Positions 7,533 through 17,007 of a DNA stretch of 64,000 nt are shown piece after piece. The DNA lies in the NCBI RefSeq assembly GCF_037335815.1, contig NZ_CP147841.1:1116001-1180000 (forward strand). Direction: 5' to 3'. Within the stretch, counting starts at the first letter, position 1; every line of letters starts with the position of its first letter. The notes beneath the pieces are model-generated. The model saw nothing but the letters and a program-made list of their open reading frames with translations. It ran no database searches and was not told where the DNA came from. The position numbers and the translations under genes were made by a program. The stretch is from Salinirubellus litoreus. GTDB lineage: Archaea; Halobacteriota; Halobacteria; Halobacteriales; Haloarculaceae.

Positions 7533-9365
7533 CTACTTCCCCCAGAACGGGTCGACCTTCCGGTGTTTCTCCAGATACTGCGAGAGCGCCTCGATCTCGT
7601 CGCTCGGGATGTCCTCGCGGAGCTCCTGTTCGAGTATCTTCGCGTGTTTCTCGGGGATCTCCGTCCAGAGCTCGTCGCCCTCCTCTATCTGTCGGCCCAC
7701 CGTGGGGCCGTCGATGGAGACGGCGGCGCGGTTGCCCGCCCGGAGCTCGTCGATGTTCTCGCCCTCGTCCTGGATGGACTTGAGCTGGCCGACTCTGGTG
7801 GGCTCGTTGCCCTCCCACTTCACCACGCGGGAGTTGCGCTTGAGCGTCCCCGAGAGCACCTCGACGCCGACGACGGCCGGGCTGGACTGCCGGAAGACGT
7901 GGTCCTCCAGCACGCGGAACCGGCAGGGCCGGGTGATCTTGTCGAGCACCTGCTCCTGCTGGGATCGCTCGATCCCCTCGACGAACTCCTCGTAGTCGTC
8001 GACGAGCTGGTAGATGACGTCCTGCTCGAAGATCCGGACGTCCTGCTCTCGCGCACGTTGCTCGGCGTCGGCGAGGATCTCGACGTTGAACGCGAGGATC
8101 ACCTCGTGTTTCGGGTCGTTGGCGGTCGAGGCGACGGCGATGTCGCGCGGGGCGACGTCGCCGACCTCCGCGCGGACGATGGGTATCTCGGCCTCCTCCA
8201 GGGCGTCCGCGATGGCTTCGAGCGACCCGAGGGTGTCCGCCTTCACGACGACGCCCTCCTCGGCGGTCTCGACCTCGATCTCGGCGATCTCGGCCTCGAC
8301 GTCCGCGATGACCTCCTCGACCGGACGGTCCCGGACGACCCGTACCGGCGCGCCGGCCATCGCGTCGTCGAGGTCGGGGGCGGCGATCTTGATCCCCGCC
8401 GCCGCGCCGACCTCCTCGACCTGCTCGAACCGGTTCTCCGTCCTGATCTCCGCGAGCGGTCGGGGCTGGAGCAGCGCACGCACCTCCGTCACGATGGGGT
8501 CCTCGACGCCGCCGACGACGATGGTGTCGCCCTTCCGGACCGTGCCGTCGTAGAGGACGACGTCGAGCGTCGTCCCGAACCCGCGCTCGTCCTTGACCTC
8601 CAGTACGGTCCCCGCACCCGGCCCGGCGACGTCGATCTCCATCTCCTCCTTCATGTACCGCTGGGAGAGACCCATGAGAACGGCGAGCAGGTCGGGGATA
8701 CCCTCGCCGGTCTCGGCGGAGACGGGGACGACGCCGACGTTCCGCTGGAAGTTCTGCACGCGCCAGTACATGTCCGCGGAGAACCCCTGGTCGGAGAGCT
8801 CGCCGATGATCTCGTAGAGCGCCTCGTTCAGCCGGTCGGTCGCGTTGTTCGACTGCTCGTCCATCGACTCCTGGATGGGCGTGTCGGGGTTCGGGTTCCA
8901 CCCCGGCGTCGTGTCGACCTTGTTCGCGGCGACGATGAACGGGGTCTGGGTCCGCCTGAGGATGTCGATCGCTTCGAGGGTCTGGGGCTGGAACCCGTCG
9001 TTCACGTCGACGACGAGGATGGCGATATCGGCGAGCGCGCCCCCGCGAGCCCGGAGCGTCGAGAACGAGTGGTGACCGGGCGTGTCGATAAATAGCAGTC
9101 CGGGAAGGTCGAAGTCGGTCGGGTCGACGAGCCGCCCCGAGATGTCCGAGATCACGTCGAGGGGGACGGCCGTCGCGCCGATGTGCTGGGTGATCGCGCC
9201 CGCCTCGCCCTCGATGACCGCCGACCCGCGGACCTTGTCGAGCAGGCTCGTCTTCCCGTGGTCGACGTGGCCGAGGACGGCCACGATCGGCGTCCGTAGC
9301 CCGTGCTCGTCGCTGGCCTCGCCGGTCCCCGGCTCGGTATCGGCGTCGGCATCGGTGTTAGACAT
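7533..9365 (-). CDS. infB: Translation initiation factor IF-2 (aIF5B)
   Basis: A 610-residue translational GTPase with the G1 loop GHVDHGKT (residues 32-39), G3 DTPGHHSF, G4 NKVD and G5-like VPVSAETGEG, followed by the beta-barrel domains II-IV ending with the C-terminal helix near QYLEKHRKVDPFWGK. It promotes ribosomal subunit joining and initiator tRNA placement. An acidic 20-residue N-terminal leader precedes the G domain. Gene order infB, then PRC-barrel and nob1 on the opposite strand, is a translation/ribosome-biogenesis neighbourhood. Confidence 0.96.
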   Translation of the reverse strand: MSNTDADADTEPGTGEASDEHGLRTPIVAVLGHVDHGKTSLLDKVRGSAVIEGEAGAITQHIGATAVPLDVISDISGRLVDPTDFDLPGLLFIDTPGHHSFSTLRARGGALADIAILVVDVNDGFQPQTLEAIDILRRTQTPFIVAANKVDTTPGWNPNPDTPIQESMDEQSNNATDRLNEALYEIIGELSDQGFSADMYWRVQNFQRNVGVVPVSAETGEGIPDLLAVLMGLSQRYMKEEMEIDVAGPGAGTVLEVKDERGFGTTLDVVLYDGTVRKGDTIVVGGVEDPIVTEVRALLQPRPLAEIRTENRFEQVEEVGAAAGIKIAAPDLDDAMAGAPVRVVRDRPVEEVIADVEAEIAEIEVETAEEGVVVKADTLGSLEAIADALEEAEIPIVRAEVGDVAPRDIAVASTANDPKHEVILAFNVEILADAEQRAREQDVRIFEQDVIYQLVDDYEEFVEGIERSQQEQVLDKITRPCRFRVLEDHVFRQSSPAVVGVEVLSGTLKRNSRVVKWEGNEPTRVGQLKSIQDEGENIDELRAGNRAAVSIDGPTVGRQIEEGDELWTEIPEKHAKILEQELREDIPSDEIEALSQYLEKHRKVDPFWGK

Positions 9366-9776
9366 GGATGGTCACCCGAGAACTCCTTGTGCCAACCAGC
9401 CGTCCGGGGACGTTAAACCTTTCAGAACCCGGTCGTCCGCCGGGTCGTTCCCGTGCCGCTTGGCCCTCCCGCCGTCCGCCGCCGCTACCCGACGGCGAAC
9501 GATCCCTGCATCCCGACCGACCGGTGTGGTCCGTACCGGGACTCGTATCCCTCACGACCCTCCCCGACGACCGTGAGTGTACGCGCTGGTGTGGATGGTA
9601 GGATAGGGAGCCGGAGGGGTCGGCGTCGTTCCACGCCTCCTCGGGGGCTCCGGGGGACGGACCTCGGCCCGTGGTCGAACGGCGAACGCTTCCACGCCGG
9701 ACCGCTCCGGTCGGTGGTTCGGGGCGAAACGGGAGGAACAGCAAGGATTTATGCCCCGTCGCCGGTCCCCACCCCT
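9366..9776. other. 411-bp divergent intergenic region
   Basis: Lies between the divergent infB and PRC-barrel genes. It should carry both promoters; the only clear element is ATTTATG at 9747-9753 for the plus strand. A short AT-rich TTAAACC at 9411-9417 could belong to the infB side. I see no RNA gene, repeat or coding frame with haloarchaeal composition. Confidence 0.6.
9747..9753 (+). promoter_or_regulatory. TATA-like box (ATTTATG)
   Basis: ATTTATG centred 27 bp before the ATG at 9777, as expected for a leaderless transcript of the PRC-barrel/nob1 operon. Confidence 0.5.
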
Positions 9777-10013
9777 ATGGTGGAGATACTCGCGGAGAAC
9801 CTCTCCGGCAAGCGGGTCATGGGCGACGACGGGGCGGAGATCGGAGAGCTCTACAACATCACGATGGATCTGAAGACGGGCGAGCTCTACGACCTCGTGG
9901 TCGACCCCAGCGAGAACGTCAGCGCCGACTTCGACGTCGACGAGCGGGGGCACTACCTCGTCCCGATCAGCAACGTACAGGCGGTCAAGGACCACATCGT
10001 CGTCCGGCGCTGA
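9777..10013 (+). CDS. PRC-barrel domain protein
   Basis: A 78-residue protein that is essentially one PRC-barrel: GKRVMGDDGAEIGELYNI, then LYDLVVDP and the closing HYLVPISNV strand. This small beta-barrel also occurs in RimM and photosynthetic reaction centre H subunits. Its stop codon overlaps the start of nob1 (TGATG), so the two are translationally coupled, which suggests a role in ribosome assembly or RNA metabolism. ATG 9777 is set by the leaderless promoter spacing. Confidence 0.88.
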   Translation: MVEILAENLSGKRVMGDDGAEIGELYNITMDLKTGELYDLVVDPSENVSADFDVDERGHYLVPISNVQAVKDHIVVRR

Positions 10014-10471
10014 TGCGAGTCCTCGACGCCTCAGCGTTCATCCACGACTACCACGCCGACGGGGAAACCGTGACCGTCCCGCTCGTCCGCGAGGAACTCG
10101 AGGACGAGGCGGGCTACCGGTTCGACGCCCTCGAGGGGGCCGGGATGCGCCTGCACGTCCCCGACGAGGGTGCCGTCGAGACGGTCGAGCGCGCCGCCCG
10201 GACCACCGGCGATTCGACCGAACTCTCCCGGACGGACCGCCGGCTGGTCGCGGCGGCGTTCGAACTCGACGCGACCCTCGTCACCGACGACTACGCGATG
10301 CAGAACGTCGCCGCCGAACTCGGGGTCGACGTCGAGGTCATCGCCCGGGAGGGCATCGACGAGCGCCGTGACTGGCAGTACCAGTGCCAGGGCTGTGGCC
10401 GCGTCTACGACGAACACCGCGAGCGGTGTCCGGTGTGTGGTGCCGGCCTCTCGCGGAAGAACCCCAGCTAG
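10013..10471 (+). CDS. nob1: Endoribonuclease Nob1 (PIN domain plus zinc ribbon)
   Basis: A 152-residue protein. Residues 1-110 form a PIN nuclease domain (Asp5 in LDASAFI, acidic residues in the SRTDRRLVAAA and LVTDDYAMQN blocks), and the C-terminus is a zinc ribbon with Cys125/Cys128 and Cys139/Cys142. Archaeal Nob1 performs the final 3'-end cleavage of 16S rRNA precursor in small-subunit maturation. It overlaps the PRC-barrel gene by 1 bp and converges with the RHH gene with a 4-bp overlap of their 3' ends. Confidence 0.95.
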   Translation: MRVLDASAFIHDYHADGETVTVPLVREELEDEAGYRFDALEGAGMRLHVPDEGAVETVERAARTTGDSTELSRTDRRLVAAAFELDATLVTDDYAMQNVAAELGVDVEVIAREGIDERRDWQYQCQGCGRVYDEHRERCPVCGAGLSRKNPS

Positions 10472-10650
10472 TCGCCGCGGGCGGGACCGCCCTCTCGCTC
10501 CCGCTCCGTCTCCTCGTCGGGATCGAGCGAGTCCAGCCCCAGGTCGAGGAGCTGTCGGAGGACCTCCCGTTCGGTGAGGTCGTACCGCGTCGCGAGCCGC
10601 TCGACACGCCGTGCCTGCCGGTCGTCGCACACGAGCGTGAACTGACGCAT
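10468..10650 (-). CDS. Ribbon-helix-helix (CopG-like) protein
   Basis: A 60-residue protein with the RHH pattern: a beta strand RQFTLVCDDRQ, then helix A (RRVERLATRYDL) and helix B (EREVLRQLLDLGLDSL), and a charged tail. RHH proteins bind DNA as dimers through the strand. No toxin partner is adjacent, so a stand-alone regulator is more likely than an antitoxin. Confidence 0.75.
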   Translation of the reverse strand: MRQFTLVCDDRQARRVERLATRYDLTEREVLRQLLDLGLDSLDPDEETEREREGGPARGD

Positions 10651-10720
10651 GCCCCACCGTTCTCCGGGGGGTCACGTAAACGTCAGTCGGACGTCCGTCT
10701 GCCGGGCGACGGACCCGGGA

Positions 10721-11485
10721 TCACATCCCCATCCCGGTCGCCCGGGCGTAGATGGCGAAGAAGACGATGGCGTCGTACGCCCCGTGGACCAGCGCCGGGA
10801 CGACGAGGTTGTCGGTGTACTCGTAGGTCGCCCCGAGGATGAGCGAGAGGGCGAACAGCGCGGAGATGGTCGCGGCCTGCGCCCCGAGATCCCCCGCCGT
10901 CAGGGCGGTGATGTGCGCGACGGCGAACAGCGCCGAGGAGATGGCGATGGCCGGGATCGGGGCGTAGGACTCCCGGAACAGCCCCTGGATGGCACCCCTG
11001 AACAGCAGCTCCTCGCCGGGGCCGATGACGAGGAACGCGAGCGGGATCATGTAGAGCATCACCTCGGGGTTGGCGTTGCCGATGCGCTCGATTTCGTTCT
11101 GTGCGGTCTGGACGTTGAACTGCGAGAAGACGAAGCTCACGCCCGCCAGCGCGAGCAGGAGCAGTATCACGCCGGCGACCGTCGCGGCGACGTCGCGCAG
11201 GCCCGGGACGCGCACCTTCACGAGGTCGGTCCGCTCGGAGATCTTGATGTAGCCGGCGACGGCGATGCCGAACCCGAGCCCCTGGAGGATGGTCGCCACG
11301 GGGACGGTGAGCAGCGGGCGGTTCTGGAGGTCGATGCCGAACGCCGAGAGCACGAACACCCCGGCGAGGACCACCGCGATGGCGACGGCGAACCCGCCGA
11401 TGGTGAGCCCGATACCGGTCCCGACCGTCCGGAGCCGCTCCTCGGTGCTCGCGCCCCCGAGTCCGGTGTAGTCTGCGTCTGCCAT
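10721..11485 (-). CDS. CPBP family intramembrane metalloprotease
   Basis: A 254-residue membrane protein of about seven to eight helices with the three CPBP (CAAX protease/bacteriocin-processing) motifs: EExxxR at Glu158-Glu159...Arg163, a helix ending FAVAHI with His191, and VHGAYDA with His234. These are the metal and catalytic residues of the family. The substrate is unknown; members process prenylated proteins or signal peptides, or scaffold membrane proteins. It is a single gene upstream of pgi on the same strand order. Confidence 0.9.
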   Translation of the reverse strand: MADADYTGLGGASTEERLRTVGTGIGLTIGGFAVAIAVVLAGVFVLSAFGIDLQNRPLLTVPVATILQGLGFGIAVAGYIKISERTDLVKVRVPGLRDVAATVAGVILLLLALAGVSFVFSQFNVQTAQNEIERIGNANPEVMLYMIPLAFLVIGPGEELLFRGAIQGLFRESYAPIPAIAISSALFAVAHITALTAGDLGAQAATISALFALSLILGATYEYTDNLVVPALVHGAYDAIVFFAIYARATGMGM

Positions 11486-11538
11486 TGGGTGGTCGAACTT
11501 GGAATCCCAGGGGGATAGGCGTTACCGAACGGCCGTGC

Positions 11539-12834
11539 TCACTCGACGACGAGTCGCTCCTTCTCGGCGACCGCACGCGCTTCCTCGAACTCGCCGCCGC
11601 CGAGCAGCCCCCGTGCCGCGCGCTTGCCCCACTCGACCGCCGGCTGCGTGAACGTCTCGACGCCCGCGAGCTCGCCGACGAGGACACAGGCCGCCTCCAT
11701 CCCGTAGAGCAGGTCGCCGATCCCGCGGGCGTCGACGCGGTCGAGTTCGACCCGGACGCTCGGCCGGCCGGCCGCCGCCAGCGACGCCTCCGTCGCCTCG
11801 AACTCCGCGTCCAGTAGCTCGCCGAGGGTCGTCTCCCCGTCGCCCAGGTACGACAGCCCCTCGACGTCCGTCTCCGGGATGTCGACGTCGGATCGCTCGC
11901 GGGGCCGGACGAGCGTGACCATCTTGTCCCGTCGGCCGGCACGGTAGAGCTGGAGCTGGGAGTGCTGGTCGGTCGCGCCCAGCGCCCGGATCGGCGTCTG
12001 TCCCATCCCGTCCTTCCCCAGAGATTCGGCCCAGAGCTGGGCGAACCACTCCGCGAACGACTCCAGCGACTCGGCGTACGGCATCACGGCGTTCGACGTC
12101 GCCCCCCGGGATTCGAGGGCGTACGCGACCGCACCGTAAGCGTACGCCGGACAGTCGAACAGCGACCCGGTGAGCGACTCGCGGGCCGCCCGTCCCCCGT
12201 CGAGGACAGCCTCGATATCGCCGCCGAGTATCGCCGCCGGCACCAGCCCCACCGAGGAGAGCGCGGCGAACCGCCCCGGCACGCCGTCGGGAACGTCGAG
12301 CGCGGGGAGCCCCTCCCGGTCGGCCGCCTCGCGGAGCGGTCCGGACTCGCCAGTCGTCACGACCGTTCGCTCGGTCCAGTCGACGCCCGCGTCGGTCATG
12401 GCCTCGCGGACGACCAGGAAATTAGAGAGCGTCTCGGCGGTCGTCCCCGACTTCGAGACGACGTTTACGGCCGTGCGATCGAGCGGGAGCTGCTGTAATA
12501 CGCGCCGCGTCTCGACGGGGTCGACGTTGTCGAGCACGTGGTGGCCGTCGAGCCCGAGCGCCCGCGAGACCGTCACGGCCCCGAGCGCCGACCCCCCGAT
12601 CCCGACCGTGAGGACGTGTTCGGCTCCCGAGAGCGGCTCGACCGCCTCGTGTATCTCGCCGGCGTCGGTCCGCTCGGGGAGGCCCAGCGCGGCGTAACCG
12701 AACTCCTCGTCCTCGATCCCTTCGGCGATCTCCTCGTGTGCGCGTGCCACTCGCTCGTCCAGCGGTTCCAGCGCATCCGCCGAGACGCCCGGGCTGGCGA
12801 CCGACCCGAGGGCGTTGCCGATGTCGACTCGCAT
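11539..12834 (-). CDS. pgi: Glucose-6-phosphate isomerase
   Basis: A 431-residue two-SIS-domain enzyme interconverting glucose-6-phosphate and fructose-6-phosphate. Visible motifs are GIGGSALGAV in the first SIS domain, the phosphate loop SKSGTTAET, and GMGQTP with the ATDQHSQLQ block carrying a catalytic His. The size fits the short archaeal/bacterial PGI group rather than the cupin type. The longer frame to 13086 is discarded because it crosses the upstream promoter region and is Arg/Pro/Ser-rich; ATG 12834 gives the acidic MRVDIGN start. Confidence 0.95.
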   Translation of the reverse strand: MRVDIGNALGSVASPGVSADALEPLDERVARAHEEIAEGIEDEEFGYAALGLPERTDAGEIHEAVEPLSGAEHVLTVGIGGSALGAVTVSRALGLDGHHVLDNVDPVETRRVLQQLPLDRTAVNVVSKSGTTAETLSNFLVVREAMTDAGVDWTERTVVTTGESGPLREAADREGLPALDVPDGVPGRFAALSSVGLVPAAILGGDIEAVLDGGRAARESLTGSLFDCPAYAYGAVAYALESRGATSNAVMPYAESLESFAEWFAQLWAESLGKDGMGQTPIRALGATDQHSQLQLYRAGRRDKMVTLVRPRERSDVDIPETDVEGLSYLGDGETTLGELLDAEFEATEASLAAAGRPSVRVELDRVDARGIGDLLYGMEAACVLVGELAGVETFTQPAVEWGKRAARGLLGGGEFEEARAVAEKERLVVE

Positions 12835-13021
12835 ACCCACGCCTGGACGGGGCGGGCTAATGGTCGTTGCCTCTGCCCGCCTCCCCCGACGTGGTGGCTC
12901 CGCGGGCGGGTCCGATCCGCCCGCCACCACCCCACTCCCCTGTTCGACGGTCCCGGGTGCTCGAAACGCGGTCCACGCACGGATCGGGGGGCTTTTCGAC
13001 CGGCGGGTCCTACTCGTACCT

Positions 13022-13594
13022 ATGACCGAGCCGTCCCCGGCGGACGCGCCCGACGCCGGGGAGGTGGACGAGACGTACGACGGCATCCTCGGCGCGTTCC
13101 CGTACGCGTTCCGGGCGAGCGACTCCGTGCTCTTTCGGCTCTACGTCCTCGTCGGGGGACTGCTCGCGGTGCTGGTGGCCCTGGTGTTCGGTACCGCGCT
13201 CGTCGTACAGGTGGCGAACACGCTCGGCGGTCCGGGCGGGACGTTCACCTTCTCCCGGACGCTGTTCGTTCTCGTGGGCCTGTTCGTCGTCGCGCCGCTG
13301 ATCGCGCCCGTCCTGCTGGTCGCACGCCGACACCGCCGGACCGGGAGCGACACCCGCTACGACACGCTGCTCGCGGCCACGGGCGTGCTGTTCGTCGTCT
13401 CGCTCTACCTCGGCCTCGTGGCCTCCATCCCCCCCGAGTTCACGCTCGACGGCCGGGTCCAGGTCAGACCGCCGCCGAACGGCCCCTTCGGCCCCCTCGT
13501 CGGACTGCTCTACGCCGTCCCCTCGATCGGGGCACCGGTCGTCCCCCTGCTGGGGGCGGCGCTGATCGCCCTCGCACACCGGTACGCGGATTGA
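13022..13594 (+). CDS. Four- to five-TM membrane protein
   Basis: A 190-residue integral membrane protein. After an acidic 35-residue cytoplasmic N-terminus come hydrophobic helices at about 41-65, 78-100, 118-138 and 165-186, with a basic ARRHRRTG loop. No family recognised with confidence. ATG 13022 is the first methionine of the acidic start and removes an upstream Arg/Pro-rich stretch. Confidence 0.7.
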   Translation: MTEPSPADAPDAGEVDETYDGILGAFPYAFRASDSVLFRLYVLVGGLLAVLVALVFGTALVVQVANTLGGPGGTFTFSRTLFVLVGLFVVAPLIAPVLLVARRHRRTGSDTRYDTLLAATGVLFVVSLYLGLVASIPPEFTLDGRVQVRPPPNGPFGPLVGLLYAVPSIGAPVVPLLGAALIALAHRYAD

Positions 13595-13783
13595 AACCCC
13601 CCGTCCGGGAGCGAATCCCGACCGAACCGGGACGGATTTCGGTGAGATACGTGTGTGAAATCGGCCAAAGGGTATACTTACCTGGACGCTCGTTCCCACC
13701 GGAGGCAAGACAGTGATCGACGCAGATGGACCCGTGGAGTCAGTCACACGGCGTAGCAGCGGGTCCCCCCGGAGGTGTCGCCG

Positions 13784-13951
13784 GTGAGCGCCGACGGTGC
13801 CGGATCGACCCGCGGGCTCGACCTGAAGTTCATGACCGACGGCCTCGGGGAGACGGAGATGGCCGTCATGTACGACCCCGATGCGCCGGAATCGGCCTGG
13901 ATACGCGCCCCGCGGAAGGCGTTCCTCGAAGGCGTCGAGAGCTACCGCTGA
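13784..13951 (+). CDS. 55-aa haloarchaeal small protein (DUF7331-like)
   Basis: Read from sequence: GTG start at 13784 with GGAGGTG at 13771-13777 as a good ribosome binding site, product starting MSADGAGSTRGLDLKFM and ending FLEGVESYR. It contains the MAVMYDPDAPESAWIR block that I associate with small haloarchaeal proteins of the DUF7331 type. Function unknown. No in-frame ATG exists upstream, so GTG is the only plausible start. Confidence 0.65.
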   Translation: MSADGAGSTRGLDLKFMTDGLGETEMAVMYDPDAPESAWIRAPRKAFLEGVESYR

Positions 13952-14250
13952 CCGCGCGCACGGCCCTCCTGTCCCCGTCCAGTGCGGCGGGACACCGGAT
14001 CGGTCCGACCAACACTCGCGCCCCGTCATGGATCACGGCTCGCCCCGCTCCGTGAGTCGTGTGCCGTCCTCCGCGGGTAGTCACCCCGCACCGGCCCTCC
14101 GCTCGCCGCCCGGCATCCCAGGGCTCCCCGCAGTCGGAGTTCCGCTCTCGCCCCGTCCGGCGTCACGGGGTCCCGTTTCCGCCGGTCGTCGCGGCTACCG
14201 TGCCCAGGGGACACGAAACGCCGAAGGGTTCAGGGCGACTCCGTGGGACC
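13952..14250. other. 299-bp gap with no recognised feature
   Basis: Between the 55-aa gene and the DUF5812-like gene. Open frames here are Arg/Pro/Ser-rich and lack the acidic composition of the real genes. No RNA or repeat seen. Confidence 0.5.
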
Positions 14251-14772
14251 ATGACCGGAGACGACGGGGTCGACCCCGCCGGCGACACGATCGATCGGGA
14301 GGCGACCGAGGGCCGGTTCCTCGTCACCCACGCCGACGGCGACTCGGCGGTGCTGAAGGACGTCGAGAGCGGCCAGGTCAACACACTCGCGGACAACCCG
14401 GGTGTCGAGGAGCACGACGTCGTCGAGGCGACCATCGCCCCCGAGCCGCCGATGGAGGTTACCTGGCGGGTTCTCGAGGTGCGCGAGCGCCACGCCCTCC
14501 GCGTCGAGGAGAGCGACGAACCGCCCACCGCACGGGAACGCGAGGTCGCCGGCGAACAGGACGTCGGCGACCTCGCCCGGCGCGAGCGGGCCGGCGAGGG
14601 CGAGATACACGTCCTCACCGTCCCATCGGAGGAGGTCGAGGCGGCGATCGCCGACGTGCTCGAAGACGAGGGGACGCTCGCCCGGGCGGCCAGACTCGGC
14701 GTCGCCCGCGTCGAGGTCCGCTCGGCGACCACCGACGAGTACGGCGTCGTGAGCGTCCGTTACATGCCCTGA
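14251..14772 (+). CDS. Haloarchaeal conserved protein (DUF5812-like)
   Basis: A 173-residue, very acidic protein. Residues 20-60 look like a small beta-barrel (RFLVTHADGDSAVLKDVESG); the C-terminal half has a conserved-looking helix-strand unit (EEVEAAIADVLEDEG...VEVRSATTDEYGVVSVRY). I recall the family as DUF5812; function unknown. ATG 14251 is chosen over 14059 because the upstream part is Arg/Pro-rich, non-acidic sequence. Confidence 0.7.
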   Translation: MTGDDGVDPAGDTIDREATEGRFLVTHADGDSAVLKDVESGQVNTLADNPGVEEHDVVEATIAPEPPMEVTWRVLEVRERHALRVEESDEPPTAREREVAGEQDVGDLARRERAGEGEIHVLTVPSEEVEAAIADVLEDEGTLARAARLGVARVEVRSATTDEYGVVSVRYMP

Positions 14773-14778
14773 GCGCGG

Positions 14779-14785
14779 GTTTATC
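14779..14785 (+). promoter_or_regulatory. TATA-like box (GTTTATC)
   Basis: GTTTATC centred 27 bp before ATG 14809; leaderless-type promoter within the short gap after the DUF5812-like gene. Confidence 0.5.
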
Positions 14786-14808
14786 TCCGCCCGGTGCCTG
14801 TACGTGGC

Positions 14809-15243
14809 ATGGCATCCACGTCCACGTCCGTCGCACGGCGAGTCGAGACTGCGGCGACCGGGTGGCCCGGGGTCACCGTCCGCGACCACCGCTTCGGCGG
14901 GCGCGAGTTCCGGCTCGGTACCCGCGAGGTCGGCCACCTCCACGGCGACCGCCAGGCCGACATCGCCTACCCGCGGCCCGTCCGCGACGCCGTCGTCGAG
15001 GCCGGTCTCGCCGGCCCGCACCACCTCTTTCCCGACTCGGGGTGGGTCACCTACCGCGTCGAGGGTTCCGATTCGGCCGACCGGATCGCCGACCTCCTGC
15101 GGCTCTCCTACCTCGTCCACGCCGCGGCGCTCCGACGCCGGGATGACGACCCCGAGCTGGCGGCGCTCGACGTGCTCGCGGAGCTGGACGCGCTCGGGCT
15201 CGATCCCGACGTGACGGTCGCCGCCCGCGCCCGCATCGCCTGA
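14809..15243 (+). CDS. Luciferase-like domain (DUF5519) family protein
   Basis: A 144-residue protein matching the small family annotated as luciferase domain/DUF5519: GWPGVTVRDHRFGGREFRLG, GHLHGDRQADI and HHLFPDSGWVTYRV are the recognisable blocks, with His residues that could bind substrate or metal. The family name comes from structural resemblance to beetle-independent luciferase cores, and no light emission is implied. Biological role in haloarchaea unknown. Confidence 0.75.
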   Translation: MASTSTSVARRVETAATGWPGVTVRDHRFGGREFRLGTREVGHLHGDRQADIAYPRPVRDAVVEAGLAGPHHLFPDSGWVTYRVEGSDSADRIADLLRLSYLVHAAALRRRDDDPELAALDVLAELDALGLDPDVTVAARARIA

Positions 15244-15388
15244 GCCCGGATTTCCTCTTACCACACTCCTCGCCAGCACTCCTCCGCGCCACCGTTCCTC
15301 CCCGAATTCGCGTGCTCCCACGACCCCGCGTGCGCTCCGCTAGCGGGCGTGCGGGGAGCCTTATGCCGGTGGACGCCGTAGTCGCTCC

Positions 15389-16741
15389 GTGCCGCGTCCC
15401 TCGCTCCCCCTCTCGGACCCGTCCCCTCGTCTCGTGGTGTTCACCCTCTGGTTGCTCGTCTTCGCCGTCGGGACGCAGGCGATGATCATCGCGCCGATCA
15501 TCCCGCAGATCGCCCTCCAACTCGGTGTCGAGGAGGCCCGCCTCGGGACGCTCGTCACCTCCTACGCGGTCGCCGTCGGCGCGTTCGCGCTCGTCACCGG
15601 CCCGGTGAGTGACCGCGTGGGACGGCGGACGGTCCTCGTCGTCGGGACGGCGCTGATGGCCGCCGCGCTGGCACTCCACGGCCTCGCGGGTTCGTACCTC
15701 TCGTTGCTTCTCGTCCGGGCGCTGGCCGGCGTCGCCGGGGGTGTCCTCAACGGCGCGGCGATCGCGTACGTGGGTGACTTCTTCGCGCCCGACCGACGCG
15801 GCCGGGTCAACGGCTGGGTCATCAGCGGCTTCGCCGCCGGACAGATCGCCGGCATCCCCGTCGGGACGCTGCTCGCCAGCGGCTTCGGCTACCGCGCGCC
15901 GTTCCTCCTGTTCGCGGTCTTCGTCGCGCTCGCGCTCGTGCTCGTGTTCGTCGCGCTCCCCCAGCCGGCGGTCGGTCGCGCCGTGACGCCCCTCTCGCTC
16001 GGCTCGGCGATCGGCGGCTACCGCGCGCTCCTTGCCCGGCGGGACGTCGCCGCCGCGACCGTCGTCTTCTTCGTCATGTTTGGCGGGAACGCCCTCTACA
16101 CGACGTTCCTCCCGACGTGGCTCACCGTCACCGTCGGTGTCGGCGCGGGGGCCATCGCCACGCTGTTCCTCCTCGGCGGGCTCTCGAACGCCGTCGTCGG
16201 CCCGCTGTCGGGATCGCTCTCCGACAAGCTCGGGCGGAAGCGCATCATCGTCGCCGCCAGCGTCGGTCTCGCCGTCCTGATGGCGCTCACCCCCTTCGCC
16301 GGGTCGTTCGCCCTCGTCGCCGGCACCTTCGTCGTCGTGATGGCGCTGTTCGCCTCCCGGGCCACCTCGTTCACGACGATGCTGACGGAGCTCGTCGACG
16401 GCGACCAGCGGGGCTCGCTCATGTCGCTCACCGTCGGCGTCGGACAGGTCGGAATCGGCGTCGGCGGCGCGCTCGCGGGCTCGGTCTACGGGAGCGTCGG
16501 CTACACCCCGAGCGCCGTCGCCGCCGGCCTCTCGATGCTCCTCATCGCCGGGCTCGTCGTCGTCTTCCTCCCGGCGACCGGGCCCGTGCCCGGTGCGGTG
16601 TCCGGGCCGACCGCACCGATCCCCTCCGCACCGCCGACGGCCGATCGGCCGGTACCCGGCACCCCCGTCGATCGCCCCGACCTCGCTCCCGACGCGCTCT
16701 GCGGGCCGATGGCCGAGTGTGGCTACCGGGACGACGACTGA
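15389..16741 (+). CDS. MFS transporter
   Basis: A 450-residue major facilitator with 12 predicted helices. The loop 2-3 motif reads DRVGRRTVLV (about residues 76-85) and its second-half counterpart is DKLGRKRIIV. It resembles the drug:H+ antiporter/YajR-like group; the substrate cannot be assigned. The GTG start at 15389 sits 26 bp after CTTATG at 15360-15365, fitting a leaderless transcript. The 60-residue C-terminal tail is Pro/Ala-rich and cytoplasmic. Confidence 0.88.
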   Translation: MPRPSLPLSDPSPRLVVFTLWLLVFAVGTQAMIIAPIIPQIALQLGVEEARLGTLVTSYAVAVGAFALVTGPVSDRVGRRTVLVVGTALMAAALALHGLAGSYLSLLLVRALAGVAGGVLNGAAIAYVGDFFAPDRRGRVNGWVISGFAAGQIAGIPVGTLLASGFGYRAPFLLFAVFVALALVLVFVALPQPAVGRAVTPLSLGSAIGGYRALLARRDVAAATVVFFVMFGGNALYTTFLPTWLTVTVGVGAGAIATLFLLGGLSNAVVGPLSGSLSDKLGRKRIIVAASVGLAVLMALTPFAGSFALVAGTFVVVMALFASRATSFTTMLTELVDGDQRGSLMSLTVGVGQVGIGVGGALAGSVYGSVGYTPSAVAAGLSMLLIAGLVVVFLPATGPVPGAVSGPTAPIPSAPPTADRPVPGTPVDRPDLAPDALCGPMAECGYRDDD

Positions 16742-17007
16742 ACGCGACCGATACGTCCCCCTCCCCCACCCTTCCCCTCTCCCTCGTGTCCGTCCACCTC
16801 GCGGGGTTAAGCGGATCCGCCGCTCGGGCCGAGCGCTCCTCGTCGATTCGATACGGCCGCTACGACCCCGCTCCCGACCGTCCCGATATGGTACGCCCGT
16901 TCGCCGTCGGTCCCAGGTGGACAACGAGCTACCGAGAACGGGATCGGGAGTGTCGATCGCGGACTCGCCTCCACGCGAACGGGTGATTGCCGTCGGGGTC
17001 TCGGGCG

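Noticed and set aside
12835..13086. Upstream extension of pgi to 13086
   Set aside because: The extra 84 residues are Pro/Ser/Arg-rich, overlap the divergent gene's start and do not match PGI N-termini.
16742..17007. Possible small gene after the MFS transporter
   Set aside because: Frames are short, basic and without a ribosome site or TATA at leaderless spacing.
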